DNA of 64,000 nucleotides, taken from the NCBI RefSeq assembly GCF_002811765.1, contig NZ_NPDR01000009.1, forward strand, positions 61,857 through 125,856. Direction: 5' to 3'. The position numbers and the translations under genes were made by a program. This document shows positions 19,801-27,360 of the stretch, in pieces; position 1 is the stretch's first letter; the number at the start of each line of letters is the position of its first letter. This DNA comes from Leptospira saintgironsiae. Lineage in GTDB: Bacteria; Spirochaetota; Leptospiria; Leptospirales; Leptospiraceae. A model generated the notes under the pieces. That model was not told the origin of the DNA. It did not search any database and worked only from the letters and a program-made list of their open reading frames with translations.

Positions 19801-20161
19801 TCGCGCTCAAATAAGGAAGAAGTTCCTTTCTTAAAGCATCCGAATAAACAAAAGGAGTCTCTTCTGCGTCTGGCTCTAAGAAAAAATCAAATGGATTGAT
19901 GACTTGTATCTCTGCTACAAGATCCACGAGTATTTTTAATTTTTCGGTCTTCTTAGGAAATACTAATCTTGCTTGGTAATTCCCAAAAGGATCTTGCTGC
20001 CAATTTAAAAATTGCTCAGAAGGTTCTACTAAAAGTGAATAAGAAACAATCCTGGTCCTAGAATGAGGAGCCGGCCTCAATCGAATGATATGAGGAGATA
20101 ATGCAACAGGCCTATCGTATTCGTAAGAAGTTTCGTGAGTGAGAGAGACGAGTAAGGACAT
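16874..20161 (-). CDS. Large transglutaminase plus DUF2126 protein of the amidoligase-type cluster
   Basis: At 1095 residues the size fits the family that joins an N-terminal transglutaminase module to a long DUF2126 region. The transglutaminase part (about 1-280) has a beta N-domain, then SGSCRDSAFL (Cys184), DLHAW (His233) and GLDPTSG (Asp249), an intact triad. The DUF2126 part shows VSIGGEPTFISD, DGRHTGTGGGNHITIGA, HRAEISIDKLY and ending motifs HPGGRAYDTFPVNSYEAESRR. Its chemistry is not established; it occurs with permuted ATP-grasp and alpha-E proteins. It begins two bases after the alpha-E stop, so the two are one operon. No signal peptide is present. Confidence 0.88.
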   Translation of the reverse strand: MSLLVSLTHETSYEYDRPVALSPHIIRLRPAPHSRTRIVSYSLLVEPSEQFLNWQQDPFGNYQARLVFPKKTEKLKILVDLVAEIQVINPFDFFLEPDAEETPFVYSDALRKELLPYLSATDGSNALANYISGLRKDGILKSKRTVDFLVGLNQRVYQDISYVIRMEPGVQTCTETLERKSGSCRDSAFLLVQILRHIGLASRFVSGYLIQLKPDEVSIHGPSGAKEDFTDLHAWAEVFLPGAGWVGLDPTSGLFAGEGHIPLAAVPEPGSASPVFGYSDPAESKFGFRMEVKRFQESPRVTKPYTDPTWDRVLKLGKDLDAKCKKNDIRVSIGGEPTFISDTSRQDPQWNTLALGKEKLELGETLLTNLRKKFSPGSLVQVTQGKWYPGEPLPRWSLNVFWRKDGDSLWKNEGLFSSSSEKEKQDLDKELISSDKFGEEVCKTLGISPKHMVPLYEDGFYYLWKEGQLPEWKDPKSEDFNSEDFSFEALERKKVLSLVDRDFKLKKAIAIPLQFNYAKSEWESSEWKYKRERLYLIPGDSPAGFRLPFSSISENFRPNAVLTDLSKSKKLSSRKDLDSRLVKRSSKESKFFSAGKELPIRTTLVIEPRFGSIHVFLPPVEGAEPWLDLISSLEFAAEKSGVQIVLEGYEPPTDARLGLFRITPDPGVLEVNLHPSSNFKELEEKTRILYEEAKELGLSAEKFLIDGRHTGTGGGNHITIGAMSPEDSPFLRRPDLLRSIVSYWQHHPSLSYLFSGLFIGPTSQAPRLDEGRDEILYEYELASSQLDKIKEPNPWLVDRLFRNLLVDLTGNTHRAEISIDKLYPPSGSRLGLVELRGFEMPPHYKMSVVQQLLVLSLVCRFWEKPYVQSPIHWGTELHDRFLLPHFVWSDFKDVLRDLKEHGFAFGEEEFLPFFEFRFPVYGKTQREEVFLELRMALEPWNVLGEESSSFGTSRSVDSALERLQVKVEGWSDRYLLSCNGYEVPLRGTGKKGEAVSGIRFKAWNPVFTLHPNLPVHTPLVFDVWDTWSSRPLGGCRYYVSHPGGRAYDTFPVNSYEAESRRISRFLADGHSALDGSEPKRLKHTNDHTMDLRWIE

Positions 20162-20163
20162 GA

Positions 20164-21108
20164 TTAATTCCTAAAATAGGTTTCGTCCAATTGAGCGGCG
20201 ATCCCGTTCAATCTCACTTGTAGTTGATCCAAATATTCATGCATACCTGAAGAAAAAATTTCGTCTATCGAGGCGTAATTCATTTCGGAAAGAAGGACAC
20301 CCACCCTCTTCTCCGTTTCGTCCCCATAGCTGTCTTTTTCAGATCCACTTAAAATTTTAAGACTATCAAATGCTTTGGACAAACAGGAACGTATCGCTCT
20401 TGGAAAAATTTTATCCAAGATCAAAAACTCAGCTATATTTTTAGGAGTGATCCTTGTATAAAAACGGTTAAACATCTCATGAGCACTTGCTGATTTTAAA
20501 AGAGAAAGCCATTGGATCAGATCCAAAGTGGACCCAGTTTCTTCTCTGGCAGGAAGAAGTATAAAATATTTCATATCCAAGATACGAGTGGTCTTATCTG
20601 CTCTTTCCAATAACCTTCCGAGTAATGCAAAATGCCAAACCTCGTCGTGAGAGATCGTGGCTTCTTGGCAACCGTAGAATAATAAACATTGGTTTCGGAT
20701 TGCTTTGAAAAATTCAGCAATTCCTGGCATATCAGATTCTTCAAATTTTCTTTTGGATTTGATAGTAAGATAGAATTCGTTGATCACTTCCCACATAGGA
20801 GTGGAAATATTTTCTCGGATGGTCCTCGCATTCTCTCTGGCGCGAATCAAACAATTCATGATAGAGTTCGGATTTTCAATATCCAAACTCATAAAATGGA
20901 TCACATTCTCTTTGCTTGGAATATTATACTTTTTGGAAAATAATTCATTGTCTCCGGTGGTATACACCAAAGGCATCCATTGTCTGTTGGAGTCCTCGTT
21001 CAGATCTAAGGAAAGTTGAAAATTCACATCCAAAAAACGTGAATAATTTTCGGCCCTTTCCATATAACGATTCATCCAGTATACGGATTCAGCGACTCGG
21101 CTTAGCAT
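20164..21108 (-). CDS. Alpha-E domain protein (DUF403)
   Basis: The 314-residue all-alpha protein starts with the family signature SRVAESVYWMNRYMERAENYSRFL. It carries the second conserved patch WHFALLGRLLERADKTTRILDMKYF near residue 165. Alpha-E proteins always accompany circularly permuted ATP-grasp ligases; their role (scaffold, carrier or cofactor) is unproven. It lies 85 bp after the ATP-grasp gene and two bases before the transglutaminase-DUF2126 gene. It is the stand-alone counterpart of the C-terminal half of the 10519-13035 fusion. Confidence 0.9.
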   Translation of the reverse strand: MLSRVAESVYWMNRYMERAENYSRFLDVNFQLSLDLNEDSNRQWMPLVYTTGDNELFSKKYNIPSKENVIHFMSLDIENPNSIMNCLIRARENARTIRENISTPMWEVINEFYLTIKSKRKFEESDMPGIAEFFKAIRNQCLLFYGCQEATISHDEVWHFALLGRLLERADKTTRILDMKYFILLPAREETGSTLDLIQWLSLLKSASAHEMFNRFYTRITPKNIAEFLILDKIFPRAIRSCLSKAFDSLKILSGSEKDSYGDETEKRVGVLLSEMNYASIDEIFSSGMHEYLDQLQVRLNGIAAQLDETYFRN

Positions 21109-21193
21109 TAGGAAACCTCTCTAGTTTTATGATGTTTTTCGGTTCCGCTTGGGATATTCCCCTGATTGCCAGTTCTTGCTCTTTTTTTTGATA

Positions 21194-22618
21194 TTAACCC
21201 ATCACCCAAGTATCTTTGGATCCACCACCTTGGGAAGAATTCACAACCAAGGAACCTCTTCTTAAGGCAACTCGAGTTAAACCACCGGGCATTACATAGA
21301 TCTCTTCTCCGTATAAGATAAAAGGTCTTAGATCCACATGTCTTCCTTCTAACTTATCCTCTATCAATGTTGGGATCCTGGATAAACTTAAAACAGGCTG
21401 AGCGATATAATTACGAGGGTCTGCTTTAACTTTTCCTACAAATTCCTCTTTTTCTTTTTCGCTCGCAACAGGTCCAATGATCATTCCATAACCACCTGCT
21501 CCGTTAGCCGCTTTTACGACTAGATTTCCAATATTCTCACATACATATTTCAGGTCCTTCTCCCTGGAACATAGATACGTAGGAACATTAGGAATGATCG
21601 GCTCTTCTCCCAGATAATACTTAATAAAATCAGGAACATAAGAATAGATCACTTTATCATCTGCAACTCCTGTGCCAGGAGCATTCGCAAGTGCAACATT
21701 ACCTTTTTTGAATACTTCGAATATACCAGGAACACCCAAAAGAGAATCCTTACGGAAAGCTTTTGGATCCATGAATGTATCATCGATCCTTCTATATAGA
21801 ACATCCACCTGTTTCAAACCTTTGGTGGTTCTCATATAAAGTTTGTCATCTCTTACAGTAAGATCTGTGCCTTCTACCAAAGGAACTCCCATACGAGATG
21901 CAAGAAAACTATGCTCGTAATAAGCAGAGTTATAGATACCTGGGGTTAAAACTCCAATATTCGGATTCGGTTTATCAGAAAGATGTTCGAGCATTCCACG
22001 AAGTCTGATCGGATAATCATAGATCGGCCTTACAGAAAGACTCGCAAAAAGTTCCGGGAAGGTCTTTTTCATTACTTCACGATTTTCTAATACATAAGAA
22101 ACACCGGAAGGACAACGTAAATTATCCTCGAGGACCAACATCCGTCCGTCACCGTCACGCACAAGATCCGTTCCAGTAATATGGATCCAAATTCCCTTAG
22201 GAGGTTTGATCCCTTTACATTCTTTTAAATAACCGGAACTGCTATAAACGATCTCAGCAGGGATCACACCATCTTTGATGATATTCTCATCACCATAAAT
22301 GTCTTGGATGAAAAGATTTAGGGCGCGTATCCTTTGTTTAAGACCTTCTTCCATTTTTTTCCATTCGAAAGAAGTTACGATCCGAGGAATGATATCGAAA
22401 GGCATGATCCTTTCTTCCTCTTCCTCATCTCCATACACATTAAAGGTGATGCCCAAGGAAAGAAGCGCCTTCTCAGCAGAAGCCTTCCGCTTCAAAAGTT
22501 CCTTATCATCCATGCCTTCGATCCTGGATTTTAAGGTATGATAACTCTGGCGAATCCCCCCCTCTTCAGAGAACATTTCGTCGTAAAAGGAATCCGTTTG
22601 GTAATTTGTCAGGAGCAT
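21194..22618 (-). CDS. Circularly permuted type-2 ATP-grasp ligase (DUF404/DUF407)
   Basis: The predicted ATP-dependent carboxylate-amine ligase, and the first gene of the downstream operon. Key segments are NVYGDEEEEERIMPFDIIPR, LVLEDNLRCPSGVSYVLENR, GIYNSAYYEHSFLASRMGVP, GTDLTVRDDKLYM, QVDVLYRRIDDTFMDP and VVKAANGAGGYGM with RHVDLRPFILYG. At 474 residues the length is normal. ATG 22618 is preceded by GGGGGGAG at good spacing. A good sigma-70-like promoter lies about 75 bp upstream (22698-22725, minus strand). The product forms one system with the alpha-E and transglutaminase-DUF2126 genes. Confidence 0.92.
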   Translation of the reverse strand: MLLTNYQTDSFYDEMFSEEGGIRQSYHTLKSRIEGMDDKELLKRKASAEKALLSLGITFNVYGDEEEEERIMPFDIIPRIVTSFEWKKMEEGLKQRIRALNLFIQDIYGDENIIKDGVIPAEIVYSSSGYLKECKGIKPPKGIWIHITGTDLVRDGDGRMLVLEDNLRCPSGVSYVLENREVMKKTFPELFASLSVRPIYDYPIRLRGMLEHLSDKPNPNIGVLTPGIYNSAYYEHSFLASRMGVPLVEGTDLTVRDDKLYMRTTKGLKQVDVLYRRIDDTFMDPKAFRKDSLLGVPGIFEVFKKGNVALANAPGTGVADDKVIYSYVPDFIKYYLGEEPIIPNVPTYLCSREKDLKYVCENIGNLVVKAANGAGGYGMIIGPVASEKEKEEFVGKVKADPRNYIAQPVLSLSRIPTLIEDKLEGRHVDLRPFILYGEEIYVMPGGLTRVALRRGSLVVNSSQGGGSKDTWVMG

Positions 22619-22697
22619 AGAATTCTCCCCCCATCTATCTGAAGGAGACTAATTTTGCCCCCAAGAAACAAGCAGAAATTAAATTTAACGCTTATTT

Positions 22698-22725
22698 TTT
22701 ATACCGATTATTTATCAATGTTCAA
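22698..22725 (-). promoter_or_regulatory. Sigma-70-like promoter for the ATP-grasp/alpha-E/DUF2126 operon
   Basis: Read on the minus strand, TTGAAC (22725-22720) and TATAAA (22703-22698) are separated by 16 bp in a very AT-rich stretch. This predicts a transcription start near 22691 and a leader of about 70 nt. A 13-bp palindrome, ATTTTA-A-TAAAAT (22735-22747), lies just upstream of the -35 and might bind a regulator. Confidence 0.55.
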
Positions 22726-22800
22726 ATATTAAACATTTTAATAAAATATTAATCTAAGTGTTGGAAAAGGAATCTGATTTTGGCGGAGAACTGAGATGAA

Positions 22801-22920
22801 TCGGCCGTAGCAGATGTGGAGTGGTAGATTGGGCGGGAGGTTGCGGTGTGGGAAGGCGGATGGGCGCGATTGCGGCCATGCACGGAGCTGGGGGCGGTTA
22901 TGCGTGATTGCGGTTATGTG
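22801..22920 (+). repeat. G-rich tract with short direct repeats, upstream of the NACHT gene
   Basis: Part of the 377-bp gap between the divergent ATP-grasp and NACHT genes. Unlike its AT-rich surroundings, this segment is strongly G-skewed on the plus strand. Four GGG runs fall within 34 bases (22831-22864) and a GGGGG run lies at 22890-22894. The nonamer GCGGYYATG occurs three times (22872-22880, 22894-22902, 22910-22918). No credible reading frame runs through it. It marks the left edge of the accessory island. Confidence 0.5.
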
Positions 22921-22961
22921 GCACGTTAAGTGTGGCTTGACGAGATTGGGTTCACAATATA

Positions 22962-22989
22962 CGTTAGGCGAAACTAAAATAACCTAACG
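22962..22989. repeat. Inverted repeat CGTTAGG/CCTAACG just before the NACHT start (attC-core-like)
   Basis: Seven-base perfect arms (22962-22968 and 22983-22989) flank a 14-base loop, ending seven bases before the ATG. The left arm contains GTTAGGC, which fits the integron core consensus GTTRRRY. The right arm contains ACCTAAC, fitting RYYYAAC. The order is reversed relative to a complete attC site, so only the core resemblance is claimed. Confidence 0.35.
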
Positions 22990-22995
22990 ATTAAG

Positions 22996-24792
22996 ATGAT
23001 AAGAGAAGAAATATTAAAAACAAGCTTAAAGGAGATCCCGAAGGCAATTCATCTTCTCCTAACTGCGACAAAGGAAATTAAAGAAGAAATTAAATTTTCT
23101 TTTTGCCAGGGTATTCATTCTTACATATCGACAAAATATAATTCGTTTTCGCATATTAAAACAATATTGCATAGGCAGGCCCCTAGATTCTTTTACGATA
23201 TTTATCAACCTCAAGCGATTACATGTAATGCAGAGCGAATTGCAGTGAATGATTATAAAACGCTTAGTAAGTATGGGCCTTACGTTACTATCATTGGGGG
23301 GCCTGGATCTGGAAAGACTACTCTACTTAGACACTTATTTATGAGTAGTCTCTGCTCAATGGAAAGAATTCCTTTATATATTGAGCTTCGGCGTATTGAT
23401 TTCAATAATCAATCGATAGTCGAAATTATCTATAAAATTATTCAAAATGATTTTAATATTGAAAGCGATCGTTTAATCAAACGATTACTTGAAGAACAAA
23501 AATTTATCATTTTATTAGACGGATTCGATGAATTGCCTTTCGGCTTACGCGAAAAATTCATAATAAAATTAAACGAATTAATAGAAAAGTATCCGAATAA
23601 TATAATTCATTTAACGAGTCGACCTAGCCCAGTTGCTGAATTAATTCAAGGTTTTTCGAATGTAAGGATCGAAAATTTTACGTTAGAGGAGGCTTTACTT
23701 TTTTTAGAAAAACAAGACCTTAATGACGAGCTGTTAGAAAATTTGCAAAGGGAAATTAAAGACAGAAAATGGAACGAAGCTCAGAATTTTCTATCCAATC
23801 CTCTTCTTTTGTCAACATATGTCTTGACATACAAAAATAATTCAACCGTGCCTGAGAAAAACAGCGAATTCTATGAACGAGTTATTAATGCACTTTTTTC
23901 TGAACATGATAGTTGGCATAAAAATGGGTATGTCAGAAAAGCACATTCAGATCTAAGCATCGACGTGCTTAAACATATATTATATGAATTTTCATTTAGA
24001 AATACCTTTCATACTAAATATGCATTTGATATTGTTAGCTTAAATTCAGACTTCGAATCTGTTCTCGCAAATCTAAAAGTTGTCACACAAATAGAAAAGT
24101 TAAAGGAAGATTTTACTGTATCTTATGGAATCTTATTAGAGGATGCGGGGGTCTATCAATTTATCCATCGTAGTTTACAAGATTATTTGGCAGCACAAAA
24201 AGTAAAAAGAATAAATTCAGATAATAAAAAGCTCATATATGACAAAATTTATTCTATAGCTAAAAAGTCGGCAGGGTTTGAGATCGGCAATTTTATTGAA
24301 TTTGTTTCTGAAATTGATGAATATTACTTCAATAAATTCTTTCTAGTTAGACTTCTTTCTGAATTTTTTAGTCAGTATGACGAGAAATTTCCCATAGCTT
24401 CAACAATTGCATGTTTCTTTTCGAAAATTTATTTTGAAGACGAAAGTAGCACTCAATATTCATTAAACATTGCTGAAAATCCGCTACGGTCAATCAAGGA
24501 ATTTCGCAAAATTGAAAACTACTTTTTAGGCCAATTAATCCATCATAAACCATTTATGAAAATGATAAGATCTAAGGCAAAATTGAATGGTATAGGATTA
24601 AGAATGAAATACGTTTATCTCCTCAACAAAAAGAGCTTGCCTTATTTAGAAGATGCAATTCAGCAAACGGCGCCAAAATTTGCTTCTCTATTAGAAACTG
24701 AAATTAATAATTTGAGAACTTTAAAATCGACGGTAGAAATTAAATTGAAAGAATCATTAGAAGAAGAGAGAAAATTGTTAGAAAAGCTATAA
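22996..24792 (+). CDS. NACHT-domain STAND NTPase (bNACHT-like, putative antiphage)
   Basis: Bacterial NACHT proteins are NLR-like immune sensors that trigger cell death or arrest on phage infection. The 598-residue protein has a short helical N-terminus (1-75) and a NACHT module: Walker A GGPGSGKTT (101-109), Walker B IILLDGFDEL (171-180), and the arginine-bearing LTSRP (206-210). The winged-helix end is marked by FIHRSLQDYLAAQ near 390. The last 200 residues are helical and end in a charged coil. No TIR, nuclease, protease or transmembrane effector is recognisable at either end. The gene is AT-rich compared with flanking conserved genes, suggesting transfer. It shares orientation with the OLD nuclease gene 104 bp downstream. 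Confidence 0.85.
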   Translation: MIREEILKTSLKEIPKAIHLLLTATKEIKEEIKFSFCQGIHSYISTKYNSFSHIKTILHRQAPRFFYDIYQPQAITCNAERIAVNDYKTLSKYGPYVTIIGGPGSGKTTLLRHLFMSSLCSMERIPLYIELRRIDFNNQSIVEIIYKIIQNDFNIESDRLIKRLLEEQKFIILLDGFDELPFGLREKFIIKLNELIEKYPNNIIHLTSRPSPVAELIQGFSNVRIENFTLEEALLFLEKQDLNDELLENLQREIKDRKWNEAQNFLSNPLLLSTYVLTYKNNSTVPEKNSEFYERVINALFSEHDSWHKNGYVRKAHSDLSIDVLKHILYEFSFRNTFHTKYAFDIVSLNSDFESVLANLKVVTQIEKLKEDFTVSYGILLEDAGVYQFIHRSLQDYLAAQKVKRINSDNKKLIYDKIYSIAKKSAGFEIGNFIEFVSEIDEYYFNKFFLVRLLSEFFSQYDEKFPIASTIACFFSKIYFEDESSTQYSLNIAENPLRSIKEFRKIENYFLGQLIHHKPFMKMIRSKAKLNGIGLRMKYVYLLNKKSLPYLEDAIQQTAPKFASLLETEINNLRTLKSTVEIKLKESLEEERKLLEKL

Positions 24793-24896
24793 ACGTTGCA
24801 TTACTTTCGCAGCGCTACTAAATTGCGCAAGTCCGTCCATTGCGAACGTCGCCAAAATTTAATCGTTAAACGCAAGTACTCAAACAAGGAAGATTT
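24793..24896 (+). other. Structured spacer between the NACHT and OLD genes, cassette-like
   Basis: This spacer contains ACGTTGC near its start and GCGAACGT about 50 bp later. They are near-complementary with one extra base, and nested TTCGCA/TGCGAA arms lie between. It ends with CGTTAAACGCAAG; the GTTAAAC at 24865-24871 fits the GTTRRRY integron core and lies 25 bp before the OLD start codon. The geometry matches that of GTTAGGC before the NACHT gene. The fold is only suggestive of an attC site. AAGGAAG (24886-24892) is the ribosome binding site. Confidence 0.3.
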
Positions 24897-26702
24897 GTGA
24901 AAATAAAATCACTTACTATCGAAAATTTTCGTGGTTATAAAGAAAAGCATACTATTGATTTTAACCCTGATTTAACAGGTCTCATAGGTAGGAATGATGT
25001 AGGTAAGTCTACTATTACGGATGCTTTAGAAATCTTCTTTAATAACGAAACAGTTAAAATAGAGCCCGCTGATAGATGCGTATTTTCCACTGATGATGTA
25101 ATTAGAATTTCTTGTGAGTTTTATGATTTACCGGAATCAATAATAATTGATGAAACTGTCTCTACTACCTTCAGAGACGAATTTCTATTGAATGAACATG
25201 GAAATCTTGAAATTTTAAAAGAGTATAAGATAGGTGCAAGAGTCCAAAACCCATCTATAAAGATTATTGCCAATCATCCAATAGTAGATTCTGAAAAACC
25301 TTTGCATTTAGCTAAAATAGCAGATCTAAAAAAGATAGGAGAGAAACTTAGAATTGATTCAGATGTTCAAGATAAGCGAGTCGCCTCTCAGTGGAGAAAA
25401 GCAATCTGGAGCGCAAAGACCGGAATTGAAAGGCAAGAAATAGATATTTCAAAGCTCTCTCCTGAAACTAAAGAGATATATGAAAAAATAACATTAAGTT
25501 TACCATTGTTTGCCTTATTTAAATCGGATAGAGAAAGTAACGATTCCGATCCAGAGGCAAAAAATCCAATTCAAGTTGCAGTAAAAACTGCTCAAAAAAT
25601 TTATGAGGCAGAAATCAGAATCTTAGAGCAGAAAATTATAGATTCTGTAATTAAAGTAGCAGAAAACACATTAGAAAAAATCCAAGAAATGGATCCGGAA
25701 TTAGCAAATTCCCTAGATCCTCTTCTTAAAGAGACGCCGAAATGGACATTCAATTTTGCGCTAAATGGTGATAACGGAGTACCTATTAACAAAAGAGGTA
25801 GTGGTGTCCGACGTCTGATATTACTAAATTTTTTTCGTGCAGAAGCTGAACGCCTCAAGCAGGAAAGAAACTCTCCGAACGTATTCTTTGCAATTGAAGA
25901 ACCAGAAACATCACAACATCCTGATTATCAGGCACTTTTAATCAAGGCATTAATTAACCTATCCTATATTCCAAATACACAAATCTTAATAACATCTCAC
26001 GTGCCAGGTTTAGTATCGTTACTTCCAGTATCTTCAATTAGATATATGGAAAGAGTCGAGAAAGACAAAGTAAAGATCCTTAAAGGTGATGATGATGTTC
26101 TCGAAATAGTTTCGAAGTCCCTTGGAGTTCTATCTGATCCAACCTTAGCAAATGCAAAAGCTGTGGTTTTGGTTGAAGGGCATAGCGATATTACATTTTT
26201 AAATCACATTAGCGAACAATATAAACAACATGGATTGATTGAAAAAACGTTATCTGAATCTGGCATACATATATTGCCTGTGGGTGGTTGCGGCAATCTA
26301 AAACACTGGGTCAATAAAAGAATCATTGAAAAAATGGGTCTAAAATGGGGGGCATTATTTGATTCAGATCTTGGAGATCAGTTCCAAAATGAACAAAACA
26401 TCTCGAAAATGCAAGAAATAGTTAAAGAAGGACATCCTGGATTTTTAACTAAAAAGAGAGAGCCTGAAAATTATATACACCCAGAAATTCTAAAGAAAGA
26501 ATTTGATATTGAGTTAACCTATACTGAAATAGATGATGCCAAGAAAATAATTGGTAAGCTAATTCGTAAAAACCCAAATGACGTTTTAGAGTTATTGTGG
26601 CGGAAAATGTCATTTCAGCAGTTACAAATTGTTTCTAGTCTTGAGGAAGGAAAAGATGAATTTCTAGATTGGCTTAAAGCTTTTGATACTCTCATTAAGT
26701 AA
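24897..26702 (+). CDS. OLD-family ATPase-TOPRIM endonuclease (defence nuclease)
   Basis: OLD (overcoming lysogenisation defect) proteins are phage-defence nucleases. The N-terminal SMC/RecF-like ATPase has FRGYKEK, Walker A GRNDVGKST (31-39), signature RGSGVRRLILLNFFRAE near 300, Walker B FFAIEEPETSQHP near 333 and the H-loop TSHVPGL. The TOPRIM domain shows VVLVEGHSD near 422, PVGGCGNLKHW and the metal-binding ALFDSDLGD near 485. ENYIHPEIL follows, as in other OLD nucleases. At 601 residues it is full length. The start is GTG with AAGGAAG upstream. No UvrD/GajB-type helicase follows, so this is not a Gabija pair; it resembles stand-alone OLD proteins. It is AT-rich like the NACHT gene. Confidence 0.87.
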   Translation: MKIKSLTIENFRGYKEKHTIDFNPDLTGLIGRNDVGKSTITDALEIFFNNETVKIEPADRCVFSTDDVIRISCEFYDLPESIIIDETVSTTFRDEFLLNEHGNLEILKEYKIGARVQNPSIKIIANHPIVDSEKPLHLAKIADLKKIGEKLRIDSDVQDKRVASQWRKAIWSAKTGIERQEIDISKLSPETKEIYEKITLSLPLFALFKSDRESNDSDPEAKNPIQVAVKTAQKIYEAEIRILEQKIIDSVIKVAENTLEKIQEMDPELANSLDPLLKETPKWTFNFALNGDNGVPINKRGSGVRRLILLNFFRAEAERLKQERNSPNVFFAIEEPETSQHPDYQALLIKALINLSYIPNTQILITSHVPGLVSLLPVSSIRYMERVEKDKVKILKGDDDVLEIVSKSLGVLSDPTLANAKAVVLVEGHSDITFLNHISEQYKQHGLIEKTLSESGIHILPVGGCGNLKHWVNKRIIEKMGLKWGALFDSDLGDQFQNEQNISKMQEIVKEGHPGFLTKKREPENYIHPEILKKEFDIELTYTEIDDAKKIIGKLIRKNPNDVLELLWRKMSFQQLQIVSSLEEGKDEFLDWLKAFDTLIK

Positions 26703-26793
26703 CGCGCGACATTGGCTAACTATCTTCCTCTCAAGTCTGTGTGTTATATCTCTTTTTGTCATTATCCGACATACACTAAAAATTTATTCCACC

Positions 26794-27306
26794 ATGAAAC
26801 TCACTAAAATAAAAATCCTAATCCTTCTAATCTTTCCATTAGCAAACTGCCTAACCCTCCAGAACAAATATATCAACAAAATTGAATATTTCCCTCAATC
26901 GCAGAAATTGGATGTTGATATAAATTTAACAGATGGAGGAGAATTAAATTTAGCGATTCTTAAAAAAGACCAGGACCATGTGTTTAAATTGAATTTTCGC
27001 TATGAAGGTCAAAAATTAATAATTGGTAAAAGACTAATTATGCTTATAGATGGAGTCGAAAAGGAATTACTAGTTTTGGATAGAAATACAGAATATCATA
27101 GCAATGGAAGATACGGTAGAATTACGGAACGAATGTCATTAAAAGGAGATAGAGAGTTATTCAGTTTAATTTATAATTCCCACTCACTTCAATTTAAGTT
27201 AATAGGTGATAATGGAGTTTTATATTTTGAATTAGAGGAAACTGGGCGAGACCTTCTCGGAAATTTTAAATTAGAAAGTGTAAAATTACTTAATCTTACG
27301 TATTAG
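26794..27306 (+). CDS. Small putative lipoprotein, unknown function
   Basis: The 170-residue product starts MKLTKIKILILLIFPLANC, a lipoprotein signal with the lipidated Cys at residue 19. The rest is beta-rich, with no recognised domain. The open frame continues upstream into the OLD gene end, but the ATG at 26794 gives the signal peptide. The 91-bp spacer before it has no clear ribosome binding site. Composition is AT-rich like the two defence genes, so it may belong to the same transferred segment. A role in immunity is not supported. Confidence 0.6.
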   Translation: MKLTKIKILILLIFPLANCLTLQNKYINKIEYFPQSQKLDVDINLTDGGELNLAILKKDQDHVFKLNFRYEGQKLIIGKRLIMLIDGVEKELLVLDRNTEYHSNGRYGRITERMSLKGDRELFSLIYNSHSLQFKLIGDNGVLYFELEETGRDLLGNFKLESVKLLNLTY

Positions 27307-27360
27307 TAGTTTTCGAAATCACACTGTAATCTACGAACCATCCCATGCAATCGCGAGGGA

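Noticed and set aside
24897..26702. OLD nuclease as part of a Gabija (GajAB) system
   Set aside because: No UvrD-like helicase gene follows; the next gene is a small lipoprotein.
22780..27360. A prophage or insertion sequence around the defence genes
   Set aside because: No integrase, transposase, terminal inverted repeats or tRNA target was seen; the borders are simply composition changes and repeats.
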